Source: Pseudanabaena sp. UBA1465 (GTDB taxonomy: Bacteria > Cyanobacteriota > Cyanobacteriia > Pseudanabaenales > Pseudanabaenaceae). From it: 9,429 nucleotides of DNA. The notes under the pieces were generated by a model that was not told where the DNA came from, ran no database searches, and saw only the letters and a list, made by a program, of their open reading frames with translations. Location: NCBI GenBank assembly GCA_002325645.1, contig DCSN01000252.1, forward strand, positions 8,651 through 18,079, written 5' to 3'. Shown here piece after piece: positions 1-4,808 of this stretch (position 1 is the stretch's first letter; the number at the start of each line of letters is the position of its first letter). A program made the position numbers and the translations under genes.

Positions 1-23
1 AAAGGGCGGAGAATTTAATTATT

Positions 24-53
24 CCCTCTTTTTAAGGGGGATTGAGGGGGATC
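24..53. repeat. CCCTC-T5-AAGGGGG cyanobacterial-type interspersed repeat
   Basis: A pyrimidine block (CCCTC plus five T) is followed by AAGGGGG, ATTGAGGGGG and ATCT. The two G5 runs are ten bases apart, and the first can pair with the CCCTC block. From memory, similar 'TTAAGGGGGATTnAGGGGG' stretches are common between genes in many cyanobacteria. I see one copy only in this window, so repeat status rests on recall and not on anything shown here. No gene overlaps it. Confidence 0.4.
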
Positions 54-65
54 TAAGATATCTTC

Positions 66-92
66 AAAAAGCCCTGCTAAGCAGGGCTTTTT
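66..92. terminator. Intrinsic terminator downstream of ldcA, bidirectional in form
   Basis: GCCCTGC (71-77) and GCAGGGC (81-87) form a perfect 7-bp GC-rich stem with loop TAA. It has five A before it and five T after it, so it can stop transcription from either side. On the minus strand it lies about 45 bases past the ldcA stop codon. Confidence 0.8.
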
Positions 93-103
93 ATTTCACA
101 GTG

Positions 104-134
104 ATAATGGGCGGCGCGAAGCGCCGCCCATTAT
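104..134. repeat. Perfect 14-bp inverted repeat, loop GAA, containing the ldcA stop codon
   Basis: The arms are 104-117 and 121-134, perfectly complementary, with a GC-rich core GGGCGGCGC and loop GAA. The ldcA stop codon (131-133 on the minus strand) lies in one arm. No T-run follows directly on the minus strand, so termination is more likely at the next hairpin (66-92). This one may act as an mRNA 3'-end structure or be a dispersed palindrome. Its right-arm core GCGCCGCC recurs at 9372-9379. Confidence 0.75.
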
Positions 135-1030
135 CTGTAATAACTAAGTGTTCCCCGATCGCTATCCAGTTCCGCAAAGCAACCAACGGGTAACGGCGCA
201 TTTTCGCCATCATGCCCGAAGGGTAAATTGATCACAATGGGAATCCCTAAATCTGAAAAGCGATCGCGCCAGACTTCTACCATCGTGAAACTAGGCGTAG
301 ATACTTCCGATTGACTAAATCGCCCGATCGCAATTCCCTTTAATTTCTGCAAATGTCCCGACCATCGCCAATGGGTTAACATCCGATCAACCCGATAGGG
401 GGCTTCGGACACATCCTCGATCGCTAAAATTACATTTTCTAAATCGGGACAAATATCAGTACCGATGATATGGGTAGCGAGGGTCAAATTGGCAGGTAAG
501 AGAAGCCCCTCAGTTTTTCCATTGCCCCACCCTTCGCCTGATAAGGTAATCGCGTTAACTTTACCCTCTAGCCAATCAAATAATTGCTGCTGCGATCGCT
601 CTGGTTCATTACCCAAGGTGGTCAACACAGGAGCGTGTAAGCCGCCGATACCTTTATGTTTTGCTAATCCCCATAATAAGGCGGTGATATCGGAGAAGCC
701 GATCAGCCATTTGGGGCGATCGCTGAGTTGCGACCAGTCTAGCTTTTCCATAAGACGCATTGAGCCATAACCACCCCGCGCACAGGCGATCGCTACCGAT
801 TCGGGATCATTCCAAGCGGCAATAAATTGCTGACAGCGTTGTTCGTCAGTTCCTGCCAAATATCCCCAAGGTTGGCTTAAATCTTCAGGAATAATCATTT
901 CGTAACCGCGATCGCGCCAAATTTTGACACCCTGTTCAAAACGCTCCCATTCCCTTAAGGCTCCACTGGGAGCAATAACCTGTATTTTTTGAGAAGGCGC
1001 GATCGTTGGGGGAAATTTGGTTAATTGCAT
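131..1030 (-). CDS. ldcA: LD-carboxypeptidase (muramoyltetrapeptide carboxypeptidase), peptidase family S66
   Basis: Serine carboxypeptidase that removes the terminal D-alanine from murein tetrapeptides during cell-wall recycling in the cytoplasm. The 299 residues match the usual family length of about 300. ARGGYG is at 84-89. The nucleophile motif GFSDIT puts Ser113 in the catalytic position. IEDVSEAPYRVDRM carries Glu205, and LPFGHDGENAPLPVG near the C-terminus carries His273, completing the Ser-Glu-His triad of S66 enzymes. No signal peptide is evident. The start is ATG at 1030, giving an N-terminus (KIQVIAPSG at 15-23) that fits the family opening 'V.aPSg'. The gene ends inside a hairpin. 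The microcin-immunity enzyme MccF belongs to the same family and cannot be fully excluded, but a recycling role is the default for a lone chromosomal copy. Confidence 0.92.
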   Translation of the reverse strand: MQLTKFPPTIAPSQKIQVIAPSGALREWERFEQGVKIWRDRGYEMIIPEDLSQPWGYLAGTDEQRCQQFIAAWNDPESVAIACARGGYGSMRLMEKLDWSQLSDRPKWLIGFSDITALLWGLAKHKGIGGLHAPVLTTLGNEPERSQQQLFDWLEGKVNAITLSGEGWGNGKTEGLLLPANLTLATHIIGTDICPDLENVILAIEDVSEAPYRVDRMLTHWRWSGHLQKLKGIAIGRFSQSEVSTPSFTMVEVWRDRFSDLGIPIVINLPFGHDGENAPLPVGCFAELDSDRGTLSYYR

Positions 1031-1033
1031 CTT

Positions 1034-1092
1034 AAATTTAGAAAAAAACCTATATTACAAGAAGAATTTGACATTATCGTAAATCTAAATTT
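1034..1092. repeat. 9-bp inverted repeat in the ldcA leader
   Basis: AAATTTAGA (1034-1042) is matched by its complement TCTAAATTT (1084-1092), 41 bases apart, so the AT-rich leader immediately upstream of the ldcA start could fold back. I see no good promoter pair here. TAATAT at 1052-1057 on the minus strand is the best -10-like hexamer but lacks a -35. Chance is possible in such AT-rich DNA. Confidence 0.35.
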
Positions 1093-1098
1093 GAGTAT

Positions 1099-1153
1099 CC
1101 CAGATAAATTTTCAAAAAGTTTGCTTTGCAAACTTTTTGAAAATTTATCTGGG
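1099..1153. repeat. Perfect 26-bp inverted repeat with a 3-base loop
   Basis: The arms are 1099-1124 and 1128-1153, with no mismatch over 26 bp. The loop is TTT, inside GC-TTT-GC. The arms are AT-rich apart from the CCC/GGG ends. It sits between the gamma-glutamylcyclotransferase-like gene and ldcA, both on the minus strand, and is followed on the plus strand by TTTT. It could act as a terminator or transcript stabiliser, or be a small dispersed palindromic element. Confidence 0.85.
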
Positions 1154-1155
1154 TT

Positions 1156-1182
1156 TTAAGAAAGCGCAAAGCGCTTTCTTAA
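1156..1182. repeat. Perfect 12-bp inverted repeat, loop AAA, containing a stop codon
   Basis: Arms 1156-1167 and 1171-1182 (TTAAGAAAGCGC and its complement) flank loop AAA. The TAA stop of the minus-strand gene above (1179-1181) is inside one arm. Only two bases separate this structure from the 26-bp repeat, so the transcript would end in two stacked hairpins. It is likely part of the 3' end or terminator of that gene. Confidence 0.75.
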
Positions 1183-1667
1183 CCACATTCTTGGTAGTTA
1201 TAAGATTGCAATTGGTAAATGTGATAGAACAATTGCCAAAAATATTTTTCGGTTACGCCGCAAGTAGACGCACCCCGCAGCACCACATTGGAGTACCAAT
1301 CATTGGGCGCAAGCTCGCGAGATAGCTTATTCACGACGCTATAGGTTCTCACATTGGCATAGACTTTTTGATCAACAGAGACGGTGATCAGTTCGTGCTG
1401 ATAACCACCCCGCGAGACATCCTCTCGAATATCTAGGCGATCGCTGAGGCGCATCGGTAAGCGATACAAAACGCCTTCCACATAGGAATTAGGATCTTTG
1501 ACAATATCTAGGCAACCACAACCACGATGGGGCGATCGGTAATAAAACCCAGGCCTGTATCCACTTAAACGCGCTACCCCCACCACATAGTTGTGAGTCG
1601 CCTCGCCTAATGTTCGCTTCAAATCCACAGGACACATACAGGAGCCATAGGCAAAGTAGTAAAACAT
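1179..1667 (-). CDS. Gamma-glutamylcyclotransferase-like (GGCT/AIG2-fold) protein, Cys-rich
   Basis: From ATG 1667 the product has 162 residues. The N-terminus MFYYFAYGS carries the YGS substrate loop of the GGCT fold at 7-9. The segment LSDRLDIREDV holds Glu82 at the place of the family's catalytic glutamate (usual context LDxxEG). GCGCLDIV, YVEGVLYRL and the later Y-rich strands fit the beta-barrel. Known members release 5-oxoproline from gamma-glutamyl compounds, but the substrate here is unknown. Two CxC pairs (C10/C12, C50/C52) are unusual. The reading frame stays open to a TTG at 1796 (205 residues), with ATGs at 1775 and 1769, but the extra 43 residues are low-complexity (KSSQVKSSQ, SSSS), so I prefer 1667. 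No clear Shine-Dalgarno precedes any of these starts. Confidence 0.75.
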   Translation of the reverse strand: MFYYFAYGSCMCPVDLKRTLGEATHNYVVGVARLSGYRPGFYYRSPHRGCGCLDIVKDPNSYVEGVLYRLPMRLSDRLDIREDVSRGGYQHELITVSVDQKVYANVRTYSVVNKLSRELAPNDWYSNVVLRGASTCGVTEKYFWQLFYHIYQLQSYNYQECG

Positions 1668-1971
1668 CGGCTCAGAGTGACAGCCTAGCACTGAAGAAGA
1701 ACTATCCAAGGTTGACAACTGCTGTATTTGTGAAGACTTGACTTGTGAAGACTTGAGCGAATCTACCATATCCATCGTTGGGCAAAGTTTAGGCAAAAGC
1801 TGATTAGTATTCTGGGATACCTACAAAAAGTATAGAGCTTTGTGTATGCTCATCAAAGTTAAGTATTGCAAGAGTTTTTAGGCTTGCTGGAACTCTATCA
1901 ACACTTGATCTGATCGAGGCTTTATTAATTGCAGATTGATTTGAGTATGTCGCACATAATTAAAAGAAAAT
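1668..1971. other. Gene-free divergent spacer between the GGCT-like gene and chrA
   Basis: These 304 bases separate two divergent genes and should hold both promoters. It is AT-rich, with no convincing -35/-10 pair. CATAAT near 1954-1959 on the plus strand lies very close to the chrA start. The only clear structure is a 13-base direct repeat at 1728-1755. Part of the stretch could be coding if the GGCT-like gene starts at 1769, 1775 or 1796. I see no RNA gene. Confidence 0.5.
1728..1755. repeat. Two direct copies of TTGTGAAGACTTG, 15-base period
   Basis: TTGTGAAGACTTG occurs at 1728-1740 and again at 1743-1755, separated by AC. If the longer version of the upstream minus-strand gene is translated, this encodes a repeated KSSQ unit in frame, since 15 is a multiple of three. 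Otherwise it is a short intergenic repeat just upstream of the gene. Confidence 0.7.
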
Positions 1972-3189
1972 ATGCCTGAGTATACAAAACCAGATCAAGA
2001 TCCAGAAATTTTATTGGACGAGCAAACTCCAGAAACTCAGTTGCCACCAAAAACTTCACTATGGGATCTCGCTGTAGTTTTTGCGAAACTTGGGGCGATC
2101 GCCTTTGGTGGACCAGCCGCCCATGTTGCTCAGATTGATTTGGAAGTAGTCCAAAATCGTCGTTGGCTCAGTCGCGAAAAACTTTTGGATATGTTGAGCA
2201 TCAGCAACTTAATCCCCGGCCCCAACTCGACGGAGTTAGCAATTCATGTGGGTTTAGAGCAAGCAGGATGGCAAGGGGCGATCGTGTCGGGAGCTTGTTT
2301 TATTATTCCTGCGATGTTGTTGGTGTGGGGATTAGCGGCTATTTATGTGGAATATCAAACCGTGCCTGCGGTTGGTTGGCTGCTATACGGAGTCAAACCT
2401 GTAATTATAGCGATTATTGCTCAAGCTTTATGGAAGTTAGGAAAATCAGCATTAAAAAATATTCCAACTTGGAGCGCAGGAATTTTAGTTGTAATTCTAT
2501 ATTTTCTCAAAATCAATGAAATTGCGCTGATGTTGGGGGCTGGTGTTGCAGTTAGTTTGGTGCGTAATTTATCTAAAAGAAATTCTCAATCCCTCTCAAT
2601 TTTCCTTTTTCCCTTTTCCTTTTTCCCTTTAGGCGCGATCGCCGCCGAAACCCATCCCAAAACTTGGACAGCCGTATTTCTCAGTTTTCTGAAAATTGGT
2701 TCCGTTCTCTATGGTGGTGGTTATGTATTATTAGCCTTTGTGCAGCAAGAGTTTGTCGATCGCACCCATTGGCTGACTTCCCAACAGTTGTTAGATGCTG
2801 TGGCGATCGGGCAGTTTACTCCCGGTCCTTTATTTACAACGGCGACATTTATCGGTTATCTCGTCGCAGGAAATCTAGGCGCGATCGCTGGCACAATTGG
2901 CATCTTTTTACCAGCATTTATTCTCGTTCCTGTCATTAATCCCTTTGTCTCCCAATTACGCAAATCACCTTGGACAGGAGGTTTTCTCGATGGCGTAAAT
3001 GCCGCTTCCATTGGATTGATGGCAGCCGTCGCATGGGAATTAGGACGTGAAACTTTGATTGATATTTGGACAATTGTGGTGGCGATCGCCAGTTTGGCGA
3101 TTCTTCTAAAATTTCCCAAATTTAATTCGGCTTGGTTGGTGATTGTGGGTGCGGCGATCGGTTGGCTGCTCAAATTTAGTCAATTTTGA
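1972..3189 (+). CDS. chrA: Chromate transporter, CHR family, two-domain (long-chain) ChrA
   Basis: Inner-membrane protein of 405 residues that exports chromate in characterised members; sulfate-related or other anions are possible. It consists of two homologous halves. The N-terminal half has FGGP at 45-48 and IPGPNSTE at 81-88. The C-terminal half has YGGG at 247-250 and TPGPLFTTATFIGY at 283-296. These are the paired GG and PGP signatures of CHR domains. Hydrophobic stretches at about 101-126, 132-155, 165-198, 237-256, 297-323, 344-356, 364-380 and 387-400 suggest around ten membrane segments. The first 30 residues are polar and acidic, so cytoplasmic. The linker between halves (about 203-222) is encoded by a polypyrimidine tandem repeat. 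ATG 1972 has no Shine-Dalgarno, only A-rich sequence. No chrB-type regulator is next to it. The stop codon lies in an inverted repeat. Confidence 0.92.
   Translation: MPEYTKPDQDPEILLDEQTPETQLPPKTSLWDLAVVFAKLGAIAFGGPAAHVAQIDLEVVQNRRWLSREKLLDMLSISNLIPGPNSTELAIHVGLEQAGWQGAIVSGACFIIPAMLLVWGLAAIYVEYQTVPAVGWLLYGVKPVIIAIIAQALWKLGKSALKNIPTWSAGILVVILYFLKINEIALMLGAGVAVSLVRNLSKRNSQSLSIFLFPFSFFPLGAIAAETHPKTWTAVFLSFLKIGSVLYGGGYVLLAFVQQEFVDRTHWLTSQQLLDAVAIGQFTPGPLFTTATFIGYLVAGNLGAIAGTIGIFLPAFILVPVINPFVSQLRKSPWTGGFLDGVNAASIGLMAAVAWELGRETLIDIWTIVVAIASLAILLKFPKFNSAWLVIVGAAIGWLLKFSQF
2600..2627 (+). repeat. 14-base polypyrimidine tandem repeat (two units) inside chrA
   Basis: TTTTCCTTTTTCCC occurs twice in perfect tandem at 2600-2613 and 2614-2627, then TTT. 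It lies inside the chrA reading frame and encodes the Phe/Pro-rich linker between the two CHR domains. Because 14 is not a multiple of three, gain or loss of one unit would shift the frame. Confidence 0.9.
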
Positions 3190-3205
3190 GGTGTCCTCAA
3201 AATTG
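3181..3205. terminator. 11-bp inverted repeat over the chrA stop codon
   Basis: CAATTTTGAGG (3181-3191) and CCTCAAAATTG (3195-3205) are perfect complements with loop TGT. The chrA stop TGA (3187-3189) is in the left arm. No T-run follows, so it is a weak intrinsic terminator at best and may act as a 3'-end stabiliser. Confidence 0.55.
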
Positions 3206-3220
3206 AACAGGAATCGAGAA

Positions 3221-3240
3221 CAAGGGGCTTAAGCCCCTTG
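3221..3240. repeat. Perfect 20-base palindrome with GGGGCTTAAGCCCC core
   Basis: The stretch reads the same on both strands over 20 bases and sits in the 115-base gap between chrA and the Uma2 gene. As RNA it would form an 8-bp stem with loop TTAA. No T-run follows on the plus strand. It may be a dispersed palindrome or part of the chrA 3' end. It also lies just upstream of the TATACT at 3257-3262, where an operator could sit. Confidence 0.7.
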
Positions 3241-3256
3241 CCAAGAGAGGAAACGC

Positions 3257-3262
3257 TATACT
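3257..3262 (+). promoter_or_regulatory. Candidate -10 box (TATACT) for the Uma2 gene
   Basis: TATACT lies about 42 bases before the Uma2 start codon. No matching -35 hexamer is found at normal spacing; the TTGCCA at 3238-3243 is only 13 bases away. This is a weak call that would need an activator or another sigma factor. Confidence 0.25.
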
Positions 3263-3304
3263 AAACAAAGCAAATCACTTGGATTTTGCGGTCGAGGTCA
3301 TTCT

Positions 3305-4030
3305 ATGGTTCTCCAAGTCTCACCCATAAAAGTCGAGCCAAATATTACTTGGGAAGCTTTACCCGCCGACTTTGTATTACCTGATGATCCTGTGGAAAAT
3401 ATTCAACAACCGATTTTGGCGGCGGCGCTGACCGATGCCTTAGGAGCAGCAGGACTAATTCAGCCAAAAATGCTGATTGGGTCTAACTTTGGTTTGGTTG
3501 CCTCCGTCAATTCACGCACTATCGTCAAAGCCCCTGATTGGTTCTATGTGCCTAGGGTCTATCCCATTGGCGGAGAATTTACTCGACGCAGTTACACCCC
3601 TAATCTAGAAGGTGAGCCTGTGGCGATCGCGATGGAATTTCTCTCAGAAACAGAGGGAGGTGAGCTTTCGATCAGGGCAACGCCTCCCTATGGCAAGTTG
3701 TATTTCTACGAAAGGATTTTGCAAGTTCCAACCTATGTTATTTACGATCCTGCTGTCCCAAATTTAGAAGTACGCTGCTTACAAAATGATCGTTATGTAC
3801 TGCAAGAAGCCAATACTCAAGGACAAATTTGGATTCCTGAATTAGAACTATTTCTAGGGATTTGGTCTGGAACCAGACTGGGACAATCCATCAACTGGTT
3901 ACGTTGGTACGATCGCTCTGGCAAGTTGTTATTATGGAGTTCTGAACAGGTAGAGAAAGAAAGTCAAAAGGCAGAAATACTCGCAGCAAAGTTGCGTGAA
4001 CTTGGAGTTGATCCTGATACTTTGACTTGA
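3305..4030 (+). CDS. Uma2 family endonuclease (DUF820, PD-(D/E)XK fold)
   Basis: 241 residues of the DUF820/Uma2 family, which is greatly expanded in cyanobacteria and predicted to be a restriction-like nuclease; biological role unknown. The catalytic pattern is visible: Asp78 in APDWFYVP, Glu111 in the hydrophobic strand IAMEFLSET, and Lys131 in GKLYFYE, followed by the signature VPTYVIYDP at 141-149. The C-terminus (215-237) is a short charged helix ending LRELGVDPD, a common natural end for the family, so the gene looks complete. ATG 3305 is supported by a Shine-Dalgarno-like GAGG at 3294-3297, seven bases upstream. A remnant of a second Uma2 gene lies directly beyond its stop on the opposite strand. 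No partner methylase or other defence gene is adjacent. Confidence 0.88.
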   Translation: MVLQVSPIKVEPNITWEALPADFVLPDDPVENIQQPILAAALTDALGAAGLIQPKMLIGSNFGLVASVNSRTIVKAPDWFYVPRVYPIGGEFTRRSYTPNLEGEPVAIAMEFLSETEGGELSIRATPPYGKLYFYERILQVPTYVIYDPAVPNLEVRCLQNDRYVLQEANTQGQIWIPELELFLGIWSGTRLGQSINWLRWYDRSGKLLLWSSEQVEKESQKAEILAAKLRELGVDPDTLT

Positions 4031-4135
4031 GCTAAAATTAGGAATAACATCTTCCCCATCAAGGCTATCCTCTAATTGCAAAAGCTGAGATGGCTTAGGT
4101 TTATGGTAAACCAATGCACATTCTTCATCGGGTAA
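4031..4135 (-). pseudogene. Remnant of a Uma2-family C-terminal region, antisense
   Basis: Reading the minus strand from about 4135 down to 4031 gives LPDEECALVYHKPKP, then QLLQLEDSLDGEDVIPNF. This matches the typical C-terminal strands of Uma2 proteins, where an I-D-P-x-E segment is followed by xxVYxxxxP and a segment ending L-x-G-x-x-(V/L)-(I/L)-P-x-F. There is no start codon or N-terminal nuclease core: a stop lies upstream at 4154-4156. The match ends right at the stop codon of the intact plus-strand Uma2 gene, placing the two tail to tail. I infer a decayed second copy; the match is by recall of the family pattern. Confidence 0.5.
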
Positions 4136-4572
4136 AACTACCCCAGCAAAGAATTAGCTTGGGAATTAATGCCAATGGTGCAGGCGTTTCCTATGCGGAA
4201 GCGGAAGCAAGAAAAATTGGTGCATTACTTGCCTGCAAAGAATTCGATTGGCAACCCTGTGTAACGATCGCCCAAAATGTCACCACCGTCGCCACGCTAT
4301 TGGCAGACTTTGAAAAAGATTATTTCACTCGGCGGCAAAGAAACCCCAAAAGCGAGACGACATGGGAGAAAGATTATTTTGCAGTGCTAAAAAGATTGCC
4401 TCAAAATAGCGAGTTGACCAGTGAAGTGATCATGAATGCGATCACCCAAACTCAACTGGACTCGCGACAACGCCGCCGCTTTTGCATGGTATCGACCTAT
4501 GCCGCCAAAATAGCTCGGCTTAAAGTTGGCTTAAAATTTGTACCCTCTCTAACCGCTTCTAACCCTTTCTGA
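4114..4572 (+). CDS. N-terminal fragment of a tyrosine recombinase/integrase, catalytic domain missing
   Basis: 152 residues. RISLGINANGAGVSYAEAEA with the following IGALLACKEFDW (about 13-46) resembles the arm-type DNA-binding segment of cyanobacterial phage-type integrases. Residues 63-133, with FEKDYF, ETTWEKDYFAVL and a final basic helix SRQRRRF, fit the SAM-like core-binding domain. The catalytic half with its R-H-R-Y residues is absent, and only 58 bases remain before the tRNA, so it cannot be hidden by a frameshift. The first few residues (MHILHR) lie over the antisense Uma2 remnant, so this start is probably fortuitous. No Shine-Dalgarno is seen. Most likely a non-functional relic of an element inserted at tRNA-Leu; a free DNA-binding protein is a less likely alternative. 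The assignment is by pattern. Confidence 0.65.
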   Translation: MHILHRVKLPQQRISLGINANGAGVSYAEAEARKIGALLACKEFDWQPCVTIAQNVTTVATLLADFEKDYFTRRQRNPKSETTWEKDYFAVLKRLPQNSELTSEVIMNAITQTQLDSRQRRRFCMVSTYAAKIARLKVGLKFVPSLTASNPF

Positions 4573-4619
4573 CCCTGTTTAAAGAGGTTTAGAAATTGTT
4601 AGAAATTAGTCAGAGAGGG
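4543..4619. repeat. Long imperfect inverted repeat at the 3' end of the integrase fragment
   Basis: CCCTCTCT (4543-4550) pairs with AGAGAGGG (4612-4619), and TTCTAAC (4557-4563) pairs with GTTAGAA (4598-4604). The two stems are separated by a short unpaired stretch, and an AT-rich inner region closes the structure. The stop codon of the fragment (4570-4572) is inside it. It fills the gap before tRNA-Leu and could end transcription from both sides, though no strong T-run is present. Confidence 0.55.
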
Positions 4620-4630
4620 CAAAAGTAAGA

Positions 4631-4713
4631 TGGGGGTGAAGGGACTTGAACCCATACGACCTTACAGTCAACGGATTTTAAGTCCGTAGCGTCTACCATT
4701 CCGCCACACCCCC
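4631..4713 (-). tRNA. trnL-UAA: tRNA-Leu(UAA), uninterrupted
   Basis: On the minus strand 83 bases fold as a class II tRNA: acceptor GGGGGTG/CACCCCC, D-arm GCG/CGC, anticodon stem ACGGA/TCCGT with loop CTTAAAA (anticodon UAA), a long variable arm with GAC/GTC, and T-loop TTCAAGT. The discriminator is A and the CCA end is not encoded. The T-stem ATGGG/CCCTT has one T-T mismatch. The group I intron often found in this anticodon loop in cyanobacteria is absent. The gene stands alone, with its 3' end facing the integrase fragment. Confidence 0.95.
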
Positions 4714-4726
4714 GCAAGGCTTTGTC

Positions 4727-4732
4727 ATTATA
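4727..4732 (-). promoter_or_regulatory. -10 box of the tRNA-Leu promoter
   Basis: TATAAT on the minus strand ends 13 bases before the first base of the tRNA, giving a short leader of about six bases. The expected -35 window (about 4750-4755) has no good hexamer. It lies between the argJ terminator and the tRNA, so the tRNA is probably transcribed alone. Confidence 0.6.
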
Positions 4733-4772
4733 ACCCTAATATGTGATCTTATGATCATTAATTTTTAAATAT

Positions 4773-4808
4773 AAAAAAGAACATTCCCCTAGGGGAATGT
4801 TCTTTTTT
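4773..4808. terminator. Perfect 36-base palindromic terminator of the argJ operon
   Basis: The arms are 4773-4790 and 4791-4808, fully complementary with no unpaired centre (CCCCTAGGGG at the tip; in RNA a small loop forms). Six A on one side and six T on the other give a T-run in both directions. The argJ stop codon TAA (4807-4809) overlaps the outer arm by two bases. Confidence 0.9.

Noticed and set aside
465..770. Open frame of 101 codons on the plus strand inside ldcA
   Set aside because: It is antisense to a clear S66 peptidase gene, has no recognisable domain, and its composition is a by-product of the opposite frame.
131..1030. LdcA considered as a microcin C immunity protein (MccF)
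   Set aside because: Same S66 family, but there are no microcin synthesis or transport genes nearby and the cell-wall recycling role is the simpler explanation.
1068..1092. TTGACA at 1068-1073 as a plus-strand -35 box
   Set aside because: No -10 hexamer follows at 16-18 bases, and the plus strand downstream has no gene to drive.
66..1182. Series of hairpins considered as a CRISPR array
   Set aside because: The hairpins differ in sequence and spacing, and there is no regular repeat-spacer pattern or cas gene.
1137..1325. 62-codon open frame on the plus strand opposite the GGCT-like gene
   Set aside because: It starts within the inverted repeats and reads antisense through a conserved gene; no homology recognised.
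1668..1796. N-terminal extension of the GGCT-like protein from TTG 1796 or ATG 1775/1769
   Set aside because: The extra residues are Ser/Gln-rich and partly encoded by a direct repeat, while the conserved fold begins at ATG 1667. Not excluded, but less likely.
2163..2939. Two open frames on the plus strand within chrA in another frame
   Set aside because: They overlap the well-supported CHR-domain frame, which has both motif pairs; neither product looks like a known protein.
2856..3173. Open frame of 105 codons on the minus strand within chrA
   Set aside because: Antisense shadow over the second CHR domain; no domain, no ribosome site.
3305..4572. Uma2 nuclease plus integrase-like fragment considered as a new defence system
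   Set aside because: The second reading frame is a truncated relic, Uma2 genes are ubiquitous solitary genes in cyanobacteria, and no modification, sensor or effector partner is present.
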